Shown here: piece after piece, positions 35,822-46,333 of the stretch
How positions within the stretch are numbered: the stretch's first letter is position 1
Layout: each line of letters opens with the position of its first letter
Origin: Anaspis maculata
Lineage: Eukaryota > Arthropoda > Insecta > Coleoptera > Scraptiidae
DNA length: 64,000 nucleotides
Reading direction: 5' to 3'
NCBI GenBank assembly: GCA_949128115.1
Contig: OX421966.1
Coordinates: 64,229,416 to 64,293,415 of the forward strand
The notes under the pieces: model-generated
Told to the model about the DNA's origin: nothing
The model's database searches: none
What the model saw: only the letters and a program-made list of their open reading frames with translations
Translations under genes and position numbers: made by a program

Positions 35822-35868
35822 CACACTTTGATGAAGAAGGGCCAGAGACCTGCGAAACCGGTCAGAAA
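35822..35868 (+). ncRNA. Candidate decayed hammerhead-ribozyme-like motif
   Basis: TTTGATGA (35827-35834), a small hairpin-capable stretch AGGGCCAGAGACCT, then GCGAAAC (35852-35858) followed by CGGTC. This is close to the hammerhead core CUGAUGA-stem II-GAAA, except that the first core C is U here. Penelope-like elements are known to carry hammerhead motifs, and this lies just past a Penelope-like relic. The cleavage-site strand was not located. Confidence 0.25.
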
Positions 35869-36406
35869 TAAAAACAATCAATTTGAAGGAAGACTGCGTG
35901 TAGATCATTCTATTTATGAAAAAAATCGATTTTTGCGGGTTCTTCGGGACATCAAGTATCGATTTCAAAGGTCGAGAAAAAGTACCATTTTGAAGTTGGT
36001 GACTTCTAAACAAAAGTGTGATACCGAATGTAGAAAAAACACATTGAAATTCGCACATTCGCTGTCCACGTTACAGCCCCTGAATTGACACCATGCATAT
36101 TTTTACAGAAAATCCGGAAATATATTTTGAGTAATTTTCACTGCGTTTTTGTAGACGCGATATCACAGAGGCTATTGACCAAAAAGTGATGAGTTTTGTA
36201 CGATCTCTTGGGAATTTAACGGGCTACATTTGCTTTGCTGGTGCTGGTGCTGTGTTCTGAAGAGATAATAGTTCACAAGCCATTCAGAAAAAAAGAAAAT
36301 TTTTAAGGATGGCCCTTTTTTATTGGTCCTAAAAAAAACAAGCTTTTTGGGAATTTCAGTATTTATTTCCGGTTAAAACCTATTTTGACTGGACTATTAT
36401 AATATA

Positions 36407-36435
36407 CGTACGTCGTACGTACGTACGTACGTCGT
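36407..36435. repeat. ACGT microsatellite
   Basis: A short run of ACGT/TCGT repeats in the right arm of the palindrome; the left arm at about 34279 has only one or two copies, so it expanded on one side after the arms formed. Confidence 0.7.
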
Positions 36436-37139
36436 AATTCAAGAGGTATATATTTATTTATATTGCAAATTTACCGACTACACTTTTACAATGTTTCGAT
36501 CATCAGCCACAATAATAAGTCTGCAGATTTCCCGCCTCAATACACCATGGCCTTCGCGGGGATGCGCGGGTGGCAGGGGTACGCGAGGGCCTCAGCGCTG
36601 CAGTTGTTCGCTGCATGCAGTACATTACAATTCCGTCCCTAGCTCAGTTACTATTCAAGATAAATCAAATCTGAAAAAACCGCAAGAATCGCAATGGAAT
36701 AGGTAACATGGTTTACAGAAGGAACTTTTTTGATTGAACTAGTGGTTACGGAGATAATCGAGTGGGAGTGGAATGAAAAATGTCATTCAACACGTTACTG
36801 AGATATTCAACGTTCTTTGCGCACGAGGCAGTCAAGTTTTACGTGTATCCTAATGGCAAAGTAAATGATCACCTTTTTATTCATAAATTATTTACGACAA
36901 CTTACAGTTGACGGATTTGTTCCTAGCTAATATCAGCCAAAAGCTGACAAACTGTAGAACATTTTTTTAAAAAACTGTTTTTTCACAAAACCGCCCCCAT
37001 ACCGCCCCCACACTGGACGATTTTTTGACGACAAGTGGATTCTTAATCCCCAAGCCATACTACACCATAAAAAATGCACCCCAGCTTTTTACCTTTCCGT
37101 GCACACGAAAGTCACAATAGAGTCTCATTTTTCCTCTAC

Positions 37140-39600
37140 TAATACCATTTTTCTGTGAATTTCCCAGGCCGTTCACAGTGACATGTGTTGAAACTCACCG
37201 CAGTTTCAAGGTGTCACAAACTTCCGTTCCATGGAAAAAAAATTAAAACAAAAACCAATATGTTCTAATTCAAGGGGCGACCTAAAGGGTTGAAGCCTAC
37301 ATACAATTTTTCTGTAAATTTCCCAGGCCGTTCAAAATGACATGTGTTGAAACTCACCGCAGTTTCAAGGTGTCACAATCTTCCGTTCCATGGAAAAAAA
37401 ATTAAAACAAAAACCAATACGTTCTAATTCAAGGGGCGACCTAAAAGGATGAAGCCTACATACAATTTTTCTGTAAATTTCCCAGGCCGTTCACAGTGAC
37501 ATGTGTTGAAACTCACCGCAGTTTCGAAGTGTCACAAACTTCCGTTCCATGGAAAAAAAATTAAAACAAAAAACATTATGTTCTAATTCAAGGGGCGACC
37601 TAAAGGGATGAAGCCTACATACAATTTTTCTGTAAATTTCCCAGGCCGTTCAAAGTGACATGTGTTGAAACTCACCGCAGTTTCGAAGTGTCACAAACTT
37701 ACGTTCCATGGAAAAAAAATTGAAACAAAAACCAATACGTTCTAATTCAAGGGGCGACCTAAAGGGATGAAGCCTACAAACAATTTTTCTGTAAATTTCC
37801 CAGGCCGTTCACAGTTACATGTGTTGAAACTCACCGCAGTTTCAAAGTGTCACAAACTTCCGTTCCATGGAAAAAAAATTAAAACAAAAAACAATATGTT
37901 CCAATTCAAGGGGCGACCTAAAGGGATGAAGCCTACATACAATTTTTCTGTAAATTTCCCAGGCCGTTCACAGTTACATGTGTTGAAACTCACCGCAGTT
38001 TCAAGGTGTCACAAACTTGCGTTCCATAGGAAAAAAATTGAAACAAAAAACAATATGTTCTAATCCAAGAGGCGACCTAAAGGGATGAAGCCTACATACA
38101 ATTTTTCTGAAAATTTCCCAGGCCGTTCACAGTGACATGTGTTTAAACTCACCGCAGTTTCAAGGTGTCACAAACCTCCGTTCCATGGAAAAAAAAAATA
38201 AAACAAGAAACAATATGTTCTAATTCAAGGGGCGACCTAAAGGGATGAAGCCTACATACAGTTTTTCTGTAAATTTCCCAGGCCGTTCACATTGACATGT
38301 GTTGAGACTCACCGCAGTTTCAAGGTGTCACAAACTTCCGTTCCATGGAAAAAAATTAAAACAAAAACCAATATGTTCTAATTCAAGGGGCGACCTAAAG
38401 GGTTGAAGCCTACATACAATTTTTCTGTGAATTTCCCAGGCCGTTCACAGTGACATGTGTTGAAACTCACCGCAGTTTCAAGGTGTCACAAACTTCCGTT
38501 CCATGGAAAAAAAATTAAAACAAAAACCAATATGTTCTAATTCAAGGGGCGACCTAAAGGGTTGAAGCCTACATACAATTTTTCTGTAAATTTCCCAGGC
38601 CGTTCAAAATGACATGTGTTGAAACTCACCGCAGTTTCAAGGTGTCACAATCTTCCGTTCCATGGAAAAAAAATTAAAACAAAAACCAATACGTTCTAAT
38701 TCAAGGGGCGACCTAAAAGGATGAAGCCTACATACAATTTTTCTGTAAATTTCCCAGGCCGTTCACAGTGACATGTGTTGAAACTCACCGCAGTTTCGAA
38801 GTGTCACAAACTTCCGTTCCATGGAAAAAAAATTAAAACAAAAAACATTATGTTCTAATTCAAGGGGCGACCTAAAGGGATGAAGCCTACATACAATTTT
38901 TCTGTAAATTTCCCAGGCCGTTCAAAGTGACATGTGTTGAAACTCACCGCAGTTTCGAAGTGTCACAAACTTACGTTCCATGGAAAAAAAATTGAAACAA
39001 AAACCAATACGTTCTAATTCAAGGGGCGACCTAAAGGGATGAAGCCTACAAACAATTTTTCTGTAAATTTCCCAGGCCGTTCACAGTTACATGTGTTGAA
39101 ACTCACCGCAGTTTCAAAGTGTCACAAACTTCCGTTCCATGGAAAAAAAATAAAACAAAAACCAATATGTTCTAATTCAAGGGGCGACCTAAAGGGATGA
39201 AGCCTACATACAATTTTTCTGAAAATTTCCCAGGCCGTTCACAGTGACATGTGTTTAAACTCACCGCAGTTTCAAGGTGTCACAAACTTCCGTTCCATGG
39301 AAAAAAAAAAAACAAGAAACAATATGTTCTAATTCAAGGGGCGACCTAAAGGGATGAAGCCTACATACAATTTTTCTGTAAATTCCCCAAGCCGTTCACA
39401 GTGACATGTGTTGAGACTCACCGCAGTTTCAAGGTGTCACAAACTTCCGTTCCATGGAAAAAAATTAAAACAAAAACCAATATGTTCTAATTCAAGGGGC
39501 GACCTAAAGGGATGAAGCCTACATACAATTTTTCTGTGAATTTCCCAGGCCGTTCACAGTGACATGTGTTGAAACTCACCGCAGTTTCAAGGTGTCACAA
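37140..39600 (+). repeat. Satellite array B, plus orientation (about 15 copies)
   Basis: Same ~158-bp unit as array A. The unit variant CTAAAAGGATGAAG occurs near 32587 (array A), 37441 and 38711, about 1,270 bp (8 units) apart within B. The variants around each copy follow the same order, so B contains copies of a multi-unit block also present in A. The array stops inside a unit after GGTGTCACAA. Confidence 0.95.
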
Positions 39601-39814
39601 AGGACACTATCTGGTTTGGGCGAATTTTGGGCCCGGCGCAATAGGTTTTTCTCAAATTGTGGTCGATTAGCTGCCGTACTTGCTTATATCAAATCTAAAT
39701 GTTACTAAGGTAGTGATTTTGAACAATTATGCATGATTTTTCACTTCCCGGTTGTTTTCGAAGTGATTAATTTCAAGAAGAAAAAAAGCTCATAACTGGG
39801 CCTGGACTCACATC

Positions 39815-41085
39815 AGGTAGGTAGTAGGTAGGTTTTGAAATGTCGATAACTTCTTCATTTTTCAAAATATTTGAATAATTCTTTGCTAATATTGAAGGAG
39901 AAACATGGGAAATTTGTCATGAAAGATGTAGAAGATCATATTCATTGAATGTCGTCCGCATGCCTCTACACAAAAACGCCATTTTCCTGGCCGTTATTAC
40001 CCGAGACGGTCACTCACCCTGGCTTTGACTAGGAATACCCGCGTTTGGTGCAGAACTCTACTCAGATGCCTTTTTCTGCTCGTAGATCGCTTTCTCTCAG
40101 TAAATTTCAACTGATATCAAAAGTAGATTACATTGGGCGTCGTGCGGGCCTATTTTCGAACTCGACACGGTTTCCATTTTCCGACGGTGATTTGTTCAAA
40201 ATGAAACTTGAACATTTCGTGAATTAGAAAAAATGCAATGCGAATCTCGACCTGCGGTAAGCCACACGAAATATTTATTTTAGGTACAGACTTGCTGCAA
40301 ATCATAGTTAGGGAAAAGGTTGAATTGAGTTTCGTGAGAAAAATTTTTGAAATCGGACTAACGGTTTTCGAGTTTTCCTCCTTAGAATAACTGCATATTT
40401 TCAACTTTTCGACCCGTAATCAGATTTTCATCAATTGTTTTTTTAACGAGGCGTTACTGGTTCTTGAACTTATCCGACAATTTCTGTCAAAATTCTTTTA
40501 ATTTTCCGAGAGTTTCCTTCCCATTAGAAAATGCAAAACTGGCCTAGCTTATCGGAGCCGGACTCAAATGATAAACTTGAATAAAGCCTCAACTACTGAC
40601 GATTTTTACAATGGTTTTATTTGGAAAAGCTTCGTGGTTTTCAGCAAAATTGTCCCATGTTTGCATCTGATTTCAATTATTAATCACAGCCTGCCTATCT
40701 TCATGTCGCTTGGTCCTTCAAAATTGTTATTGTAGGATTTTCAGATAGCAGAGTAGGTAGATATGTAGATAACTTTTGAATTTTTCAATATATTTGAATA
40801 ATTCTTTTTCAATCTTGAAGAAGAAACAAGGGAAATCCGTTACATTACGTGTGAAAAATCATATCCATCAAAGGCTGTCCGCATGCCTTTACACAAAAAA
40901 CGTATTTTTCCTGGCCGTTACTACCCGAGACGGCCGCTCACCCTGGCTTTGACTAGAAATACCCGCGTTTGGTGCAGGACTCTACTCAATTTGTTCTTTT
41001 CTGCTTTTACATCAACTCTTTTCAAAAAATTTCAACCAATATCTAAAGTAGATTTCATTGGGCGTCGTGTAGAACTGTTTTCATA
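39815..41085. repeat. Diverged direct repeat pair, offset about 0.92 kb
   Basis: 39815-40160 and 40750-41085 share blocks such as TTTGACTAGGAATACCCGCG (with small changes), CCTGGCCGTTA and TTGGGCGTCGTG. They are separated by unrelated AT-rich DNA. No coding function recognised. Confidence 0.65.
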
Positions 41086-41645
41086 TAGAATAGAATAGAA
41101 TAGGATAGAATAGAATAAAATAGAATTTTATTTGTACGGGGCCAAAGTGTCGGATGTACACGTCAAACAATAAATAAATAAATAATTAACATCATGAACA
41201 ATGTTGATTCGACAGTAACATACTATCACAGATAAAATTACAAATCACATAACATATACTCGTGGACAGAGTAGAAACAATGGAACAGCAGCAGATCCTT
41301 GACATGTTTAGGAAATTCTTTGGAGGTCATGCATAGTTTTGAACTCATGTGGTAGCTTATTATACATTTGTATACCCCTGTAACTGGGAGACCTTTCATA
41401 CTGACTAGAATTATGACTAGATCTGACTAAAGAATGTCGGTGCCTTCGACACGGTTTCAGTTTACCTGATAGCCCGATCGCGGAAGCTCTAGAGACTTTC
41501 ATCAGCTTTGCGAATATTTTGGTATCCCTCAAATAACGGCTCCTCCACCAATAATGCATTATCTGTCTTATTTGCGCATCGTGATCTCCAGCGAGTTTCG
41601 TAGTACTGACTCCCCTCCCTAAAATCTGTTCGTCCCGAGCAAGCA
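41085..41645 (-). pseudogene. LINE 3' end (reverse transcriptase C-terminus) on the minus strand
   Basis: Minus-strand frame 41308-41646 includes RSSHNSSQYERSPSYRGIQM followed by YNKLPHEFK, the 'SFxYRGxxxYNxLP' segment at the C-terminus of many CR1/RTE-like LINE reverse transcriptases. The 3' tail on the minus strand is a TTCTA-type microsatellite (seen on the plus strand as ATAGA repeats, 41087-41128). It is 5'-truncated. Confidence 0.7.
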
Positions 41646-41892
41646 CTTCGTTATTCCTGGACGTTTTTACTTTTGATCACGGTGTACGGTTCCTCCCACT
41701 CCTTTTTTGCGTTGTGGTTGTACAGTCATATAATGTTACCTTCTTGAAATCCTCCAGAGTTGGCTTCCAAGTTGTATAGCGTTATTCGCGTTTTCATCCG
41801 TCGGTCACAATACGGATCCCTTGTATTCTGAAACGGTTATTGGCTCATCCTCAGGTCTGCCAAACTTTCGTTTAGTAACAATATAACAATAT

Positions 41893-41931
41893 TGTTACCA
41901 GCGGCGATCCCGTACGCGAAATATCGTAACA
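41893..41931 (+). repeat. 5' mini-LTR (39 bp)
   Basis: TGTTACCAGCGGCGATCCCG and onwards to CGTAACA. Its start and end match the start and end of the ~0.5-kb solo LTR at 24944-26486, as if the LTR interior had been deleted. Confidence 0.75.
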
Positions 41932-42012
41932 TTTGGTGTCAGAAAGCGGTAAAATTGAGAGTAATTCGGCCTGCGACTACAGGACGTTCGGAACATTCGT
42001 GATTTGGTAAAT

Positions 42013-43010
42013 GCCGGAGACGAGAAGCATGTCGAAGACAGGAGTCGAAGACGCTTTGGCGAGCATCATGGCGATGATGCAAGAACAAAAGACGAAACGC
42101 CAGGCAGAGAAAGAAGAACAGGAGAAGAGGCGTTTGGAAGATAAAGAAGATTGAAGAATCTTCTGGAAGGACAGGAAAAAGGATTGAAAAATCTTTTACA
42201 AGAACAGCGTCTAGAAGACAAAGAAGAACTGAGAAACCTGCTGGAAGAACAGGAAAAGATACGCCTGGAGAAAATGGAAGAAATATTAGCCGTTGTGGAA
42301 CAACAAACGCGGTATTTCGACGGCAGCGTGAGCAAGCTAGAAAAATAAGTGGAAGCGGTGAAGGCCAACATGACGAAGCTGGAGCAACAGGTTCAGAAAA
42401 CCACCGCCAGTGCTGCGATGGTCAGTTCAGCGGGTGTCCAACGTGTGAAGCTGCCAAACTTCGATGGGAAAAGCCCATGGACAACCTATAAGAGACAGTT
42501 CGATGCCGCTGCCGAAGCAAACGGATGGAGCGACGATGAGAGAGCCACAGCTCTAGTCCTGGCTCTCATAGGCTCAGCATTGGAGCTGCTCCAGACGATT
42601 CCTGAGAGTGAGCAGGAGGACTTTGCCAAGCTGACGAGGGACCTGGAGCTTCGGTATGGGGACAATCATGTGCGGCAGATCCATCAAACCCAGCTGAAGG
42701 CCAGAACCCAAAAGAGCGGAGAAAGCCTTCAGGAATTCGAATCCAAAGTCCTGAGGCTGGTTTACCTGGCCTATCCAGCTCATCCAGCGGATGTTTTGAC
42801 CGACATCGCCAAGAAAACTTTCATGGGCGGAATAAAACATCCAGAATTGCGTCAGATGGTCATGATCAGCAATCCAGCCAACATCAGCGACGCACTCATC
42901 CAAGCTATTCGCATCGAGGCTGCCAAGGATGCTTCGCGCCCTCATCGTTTTAGGGAGGTGAACTTTAACGAATCCAGAGCATCACATGCTCCCGAAGTCG
43001 TTGAAGGAGA
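42013..43010 (+). pseudogene. gypsy gag remnant
   Basis: Probable original start at ATG 42013. A Lys/Glu-rich coiled-coil-like N-terminus is broken by a TGA (about 42151) with a frame change, and by a TAA near 42346. Then about 220 open codons carry the capsid-like segment VKLPNFDGKSPWTTYKRQF and LKARTQKSGESLQEFESKV, typical of insect gypsy Gag. A further frame change separates it from the zinc knuckles. Not translatable as one protein. Confidence 0.8.
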
Positions 43011-43590
43011 TGTTTGAGGAACTTCTCAGCGCCATGTCTCGGAACAGACCCCAAGGCGAGCCAAGAGCTGGAGGAAGACCGCGTTGCTTCGGCTGTGGAA
43101 GAACGGGACATCTTCGTCGGGACTGCAGGCAATGGTCGAGTTCAGCAGACTGTTTCATAGCGGAACGGAGAACGATCTCGACTGCTGATCGAGAAAGTCA
43201 CCAACCAAGAGAAAGCAATCGTAGAGGAGGAAGATCACGTTGCTTTGAATGTGGAAGGGACGGACATCTGCAACGCGACTGCAGGCGACGATACGCTTGA
43301 GCAGACTTCATTTTGGAACGGGAAGCTGCTGATCGAGGAGGTCATCAGTCGAAAGAAAGCAATCGCACAGGAGGAAGGCTGCGTTGCTCCAATTGTGGAA
43401 AGAATGGCCATCTGCAGCGTGATTGCTGGCAACCGTACCGTTCAGCAGATCGCTCCAGGCTGGAACGGGGAGCTGCTGATCAAGGAAGTGAACATCGTCC
43501 TGGAAGGAGTCATGATAATGGCAACACAGATGGTCTTTCTCGAAGACCACGCACCGAGGACTGGAGGCACGACAAGAGGGTAGACCAGCA
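43010..43590 (+). pseudogene. gypsy nucleocapsid region with three zinc knuckles
   Basis: Three CCHC knuckles: CFGCGRTGHLRRDC (about 43086), CFECGRDGHLQRDC (about 43230) and CSNCGKNGHLQRDC (about 43385). Each is CX2CX4HX4C and sits in a repeated ~145-150-bp module beginning with an Arg-Gly-Gly-Arg stretch, so the module appears tandemly triplicated. The third is in another frame from the first two. Confidence 0.8.
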
Positions 43591-44240
43591 GAATGGGAAC
43601 GTCGAAATCAAAGCACTTGTCTTTGAAACCCCGAGAAATTGGACTACGGCTGAGCTCAAGAAAGAGCAGCGTAAGGACCCAGCCATCGGTTTGCTTGCTT
43701 AAAGAAAAGAACTTGGCCAGGAAAGACCAGAATGGGCCGAGATATCTGGTGAAGGGCCCCACTTCAAGGCTCTTTGGGCTCGGTGGAATTCTCTGAGAAT
43801 AGAGAACGGGTTGCTGAAGAGAGTCTAGGAGAGTCCCGATGGGAAGAAAGAGATGGCTCAATTGGTGCTTCCAAAGAAGAGAGTGAAGGAGGTCCTAGAA
43901 AAAATGCACAATGGCGTCACTGGGGGGCACCTTGGGGTGAACAAGACGTTGGACAAGGTGCGCGAGCGGTTCTACTGGGTGAACTACCGGAACGACGTGG
44001 AAACATGGTGTCGTCAGTGCAAGGTTTGTGCGGTCAGCAAGGACCAAGAACTCGCAGCCGAGGAGAGTTAAAAACGCGTTACAACTTAAAGACGAACTCC
44101 ACGGGATTTCAAGCAGGTGACCTGGTCTGGTTGTACAATCCTCAGCGCGAGAAAGGAAGGTCTCCAAAGTTGCATCTGTCGTGGAAAGGACCGTACACGG
44201 TAGTCAAGAGGATTATTGACGTCGTGTACAGAATCTAGCG
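43590..44240 (+). pseudogene. gypsy integrase remnants (HHCC and C-terminal module)
   Basis: From about 43594 an RNase H-integrase linker-like stretch. Then the HHCC zinc-binding domain, with HNGVTGGHLGVNKTLDKV and CRQCKVC (about 43900-44030). The catalytic DDE core is absent: the sequence passes directly to the C-terminal module with GDLVWLYNP and LHLSWKGPYTVVKRI (about 44110-44215), the GPY/F-type motif of gypsy integrases. An internal deletion and a stop at about 44236 make it inactive. Confidence 0.8.
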
Positions 44241-44345
44241 GGCCCCGAAAGCCAAGATAAAAGTTGCCCACCTTGATCACCTTGCACGTTACTCCGGGAG
44301 TAACGATGAGCCTATTCGGGACGAACAGGCTCAAGAGGGGGGCAG

Positions 44346-44384
44346 TGTTACGAGCGGCGATCCCGTACGCAAAAAATCGTTACA
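44346..44384 (+). repeat. 3' mini-LTR (39 bp)
   Basis: TGTTACGAGCGGCGATCCCG and onwards to CGTTACA. Same length as the 5' copy and directly preceded by the polypurine tract, which supports the boundary. Confidence 0.75.
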
Positions 44385-44399
44385 ATATTAACAATATAA

Positions 44400-45780
44400 T
44401 ATGATATAACTTACATAATATAACAAACGTTCATATCTCTTGACCAAAGAGAACTTCGCCAATGTTCCGTCTCCTATCCGCCATTTTTAATTTTGACATT
44501 TTGGCGATTTCCAAACTGGTGTTTATAACCGGCTGAACTTAGTAGATTGCTGTTACAAAAAAAAATCGTTAAAATCGATCAATAAGTGAAAAATGGCAGG
44601 TGAGAAACTAACATGTAACTAAGTAATAGTCGATGCATATCTAAGAAAGTGATCAACAAACCTATTTGAAATCGATATATCTTCACAACTGATGAACCGA
44701 TTAAACTCGATGTGATCCTCAAATGCAAGGCAAAGTTCATTCTTCCCAATTCTGTCTATTGTTTTGTAATTTTGATATTTCTTGACCAAGCGTCGTGGTC
44801 GGCAGTGTTCCGTCTTACAACCACCATTTTGAATTCTGACATTTTGACCATTTCAAAACTGGTGTTTGTAGCCGATTCAATTAGATAGGCACTGAAGCAA
44901 ATATAGTTTGAATTGACAAATAAATAAAAATGGCAGGCGAGAAACTAATCAATGACTGCGTTCTTATCGCAGCTTTGGATCCGATCGAAACTCTATCCGA
45001 TCGGGTCGATCCGCTTGAAACAGCCAATATAAACTGTCGGGATTGAGATTTCAATCGGATCGAGGAGTTCAAGTCGATCCGGTGCTTTGGCCGGCTTGAC
45101 TTGAGTCGAGCGGATCGAGGCTTGCATCCGCTCGTATTTCACCCAATGTGAACGGGATGGGATTGAAGTGACAGATGACCAACTTGTAAACAAAGAGTTA
45201 TTTTTACGAAATCAAGGGATGCCTTCCAGTAATAGTGAATAATAACACCAAGAAAATTCAAAATTATTATCTTTTCCGGTTGGCGCAGTTTGACGCGTTT
45301 TAAACCATGTTGTTGTCTCTCATAAATTCTAACCTAATTCTAAAGTAGTGAAATAGGATTGAGCGAAGCGGATCGAACGTGCGACGATAAAAACGCGCTT
45401 GACTGGGGCCACTCTGGATCCGATCGAAACTCGAACGGGTCGAACGCTGCGATAGAAACGCAGTCAATAAAATAAGTAATCAACCTTTATTTTAAATCGC
45501 TATATCTTTGTACAGGATGAACCGATTTGGGTCGTTGTTGTTTTGGTTTGTTAGAGGAAATCTGTTCTTCCCAAAACCATCATTATAGCTACCATCGCAA
45601 GAATCGCAAGAGCGTTTATAAAAAATGAACGAGCTCAAAAAATGGTATATTTTTACTTGGCTCCGCCATTTTGAATCTTGACGTTTCGTCCATTTTGTTG
45701 CTTGACTTTTACAACCTATTCATTTGACTATTCAGTGATACTTAGTTTGCTGAAATCGGAGGAATAACAAATATTTGGCG
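44400..45780. repeat. Diverged ~350-bp tandem repeat, interrupted by a MITE
   Basis: GGCAGGTGAGAAACTAAC near 44593 and GGCAGGCGAGAAACTAATC near 44932 head equivalent copies. The block CCATTTTGAATTCTGACATT near 44822 returns with changes near 44482 and 45667. The third copy is displaced by the MITE at 44953-45466. Confidence 0.6.
44953..45466. mobile_element. MITE with TGACTGCG tips (514 bp)
   Basis: Ends TGACTGCGTTCTTATCGCAG and reversed TGACTGCGTTTCTATCGCAG. GATCGGATCGA-type blocks recur inverted inside. The insertion interrupts the tandem repeat between CTAATCAA and ATAAAATAAG. The duplication length is ambiguous because the tips are self-similar. Confidence 0.75.
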
Positions 45781-46333
45781 AGGAAAATAAAGCAGTCAGG
45801 TTTTTGCTAGGCCCACCCAGTAGGTACGTCCCTTTTATGATGAGTAACACTTGTATTTCAGGTACATTTGAGAAACAGTTCGAGATATCTCAAAGTGGTT
45901 TGTTCCACACCAATGAGCATGAGATGAGGAGTATGTGTGCTAATTTTCATGTTCCGACCTATTTTGGTTCATAAAACAGAATTTCTCGATTTTTGATCAC
46001 CCTGTAGGCATCTGCAAAAGAGTTACCATCGTAGAGACACAGTTCGAAATAAGGGCATTGGTCCGTATTACAATCCTGCCGGATGGCATCGCGATACCAC
46101 GGGAAGCAACTTTCAGGCCATTCCAAGCGAAAACATCTGTTCGATTCATAGGATCATAATAACCTGGGATAGTGGAGAAGAAAAAATTTTTTTTGATGAT
46201 GATCCCCACATGACTGTTTTTTGTAACTTTGCCTATTTGAAGATTGGCACCTTTCCAATATATGACAAAAAAATGGTGAAACAGTCATAAGGGCCTTGTG
46301 AGGCCCAAAACCTCGACGACTTCGATTGTATTC
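45781..46333. other. Unassigned stretch before satellite array C
   Basis: A lone foldback-type end (GATCACCCTGTAG, about 45998-46008) occurs here. Minus-strand frames between 46345 and 45997 are open and moderately Cys-rich, but no family was recognised. The stretch ends where satellite sequence resumes. Confidence 0.35.

Larger units (their letters stand above)
33564..37139. repeat. 3.6-kb palindromic insert in the satellite
   Basis: Tips GTAGAGGAAAA and its complement; a possible TA duplication lies outside. Arms pair from the tips (for example the GGGGGCGG block near 33713 against 36990) to near the centre (35080-35305 against 35480-35710), with a loop of about 170 bp around 35.4 kb. The middle of the two arms differs near 34.93-35.08 and 35.71-35.90 kb. 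It separates satellite arrays A and B within a single unit. Confidence 0.85.
41893..44384 (+). mobile_element. Defective Ty3/gypsy retrotransposon with 39-bp LTRs
   Basis: 39-bp direct repeats at 41893-41931 and 44346-44384 (start TGTTAC, end ACA, four mismatches) with ATAT directly outside each. The primer-side sequence TTTGGTGTCAGAAAGCGG follows the left LTR and a purine tract AAGAGGGGGG precedes the right one (about 44333). Content: broken gag, three zinc knuckles, integrase N- and C-terminal pieces. Protease, reverse transcriptase, RNase H and the integrase catalytic core are missing. It could move only with helper proteins, if at all. Confidence 0.85.
39601..46333. other. 6.7-kb non-satellite block inserted within one satellite unit
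   Basis: Array B stops after GGTGTCACAA and array C resumes only a few bases further along the unit at TTCCGTTCC. The block contains a direct repeat pair, a LINE 3' fragment, a gypsy element with 39-bp LTRs, short tandem repeats and a MITE. No target duplication was identified, so whether it arrived as one unit is unknown. Confidence 0.6.
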
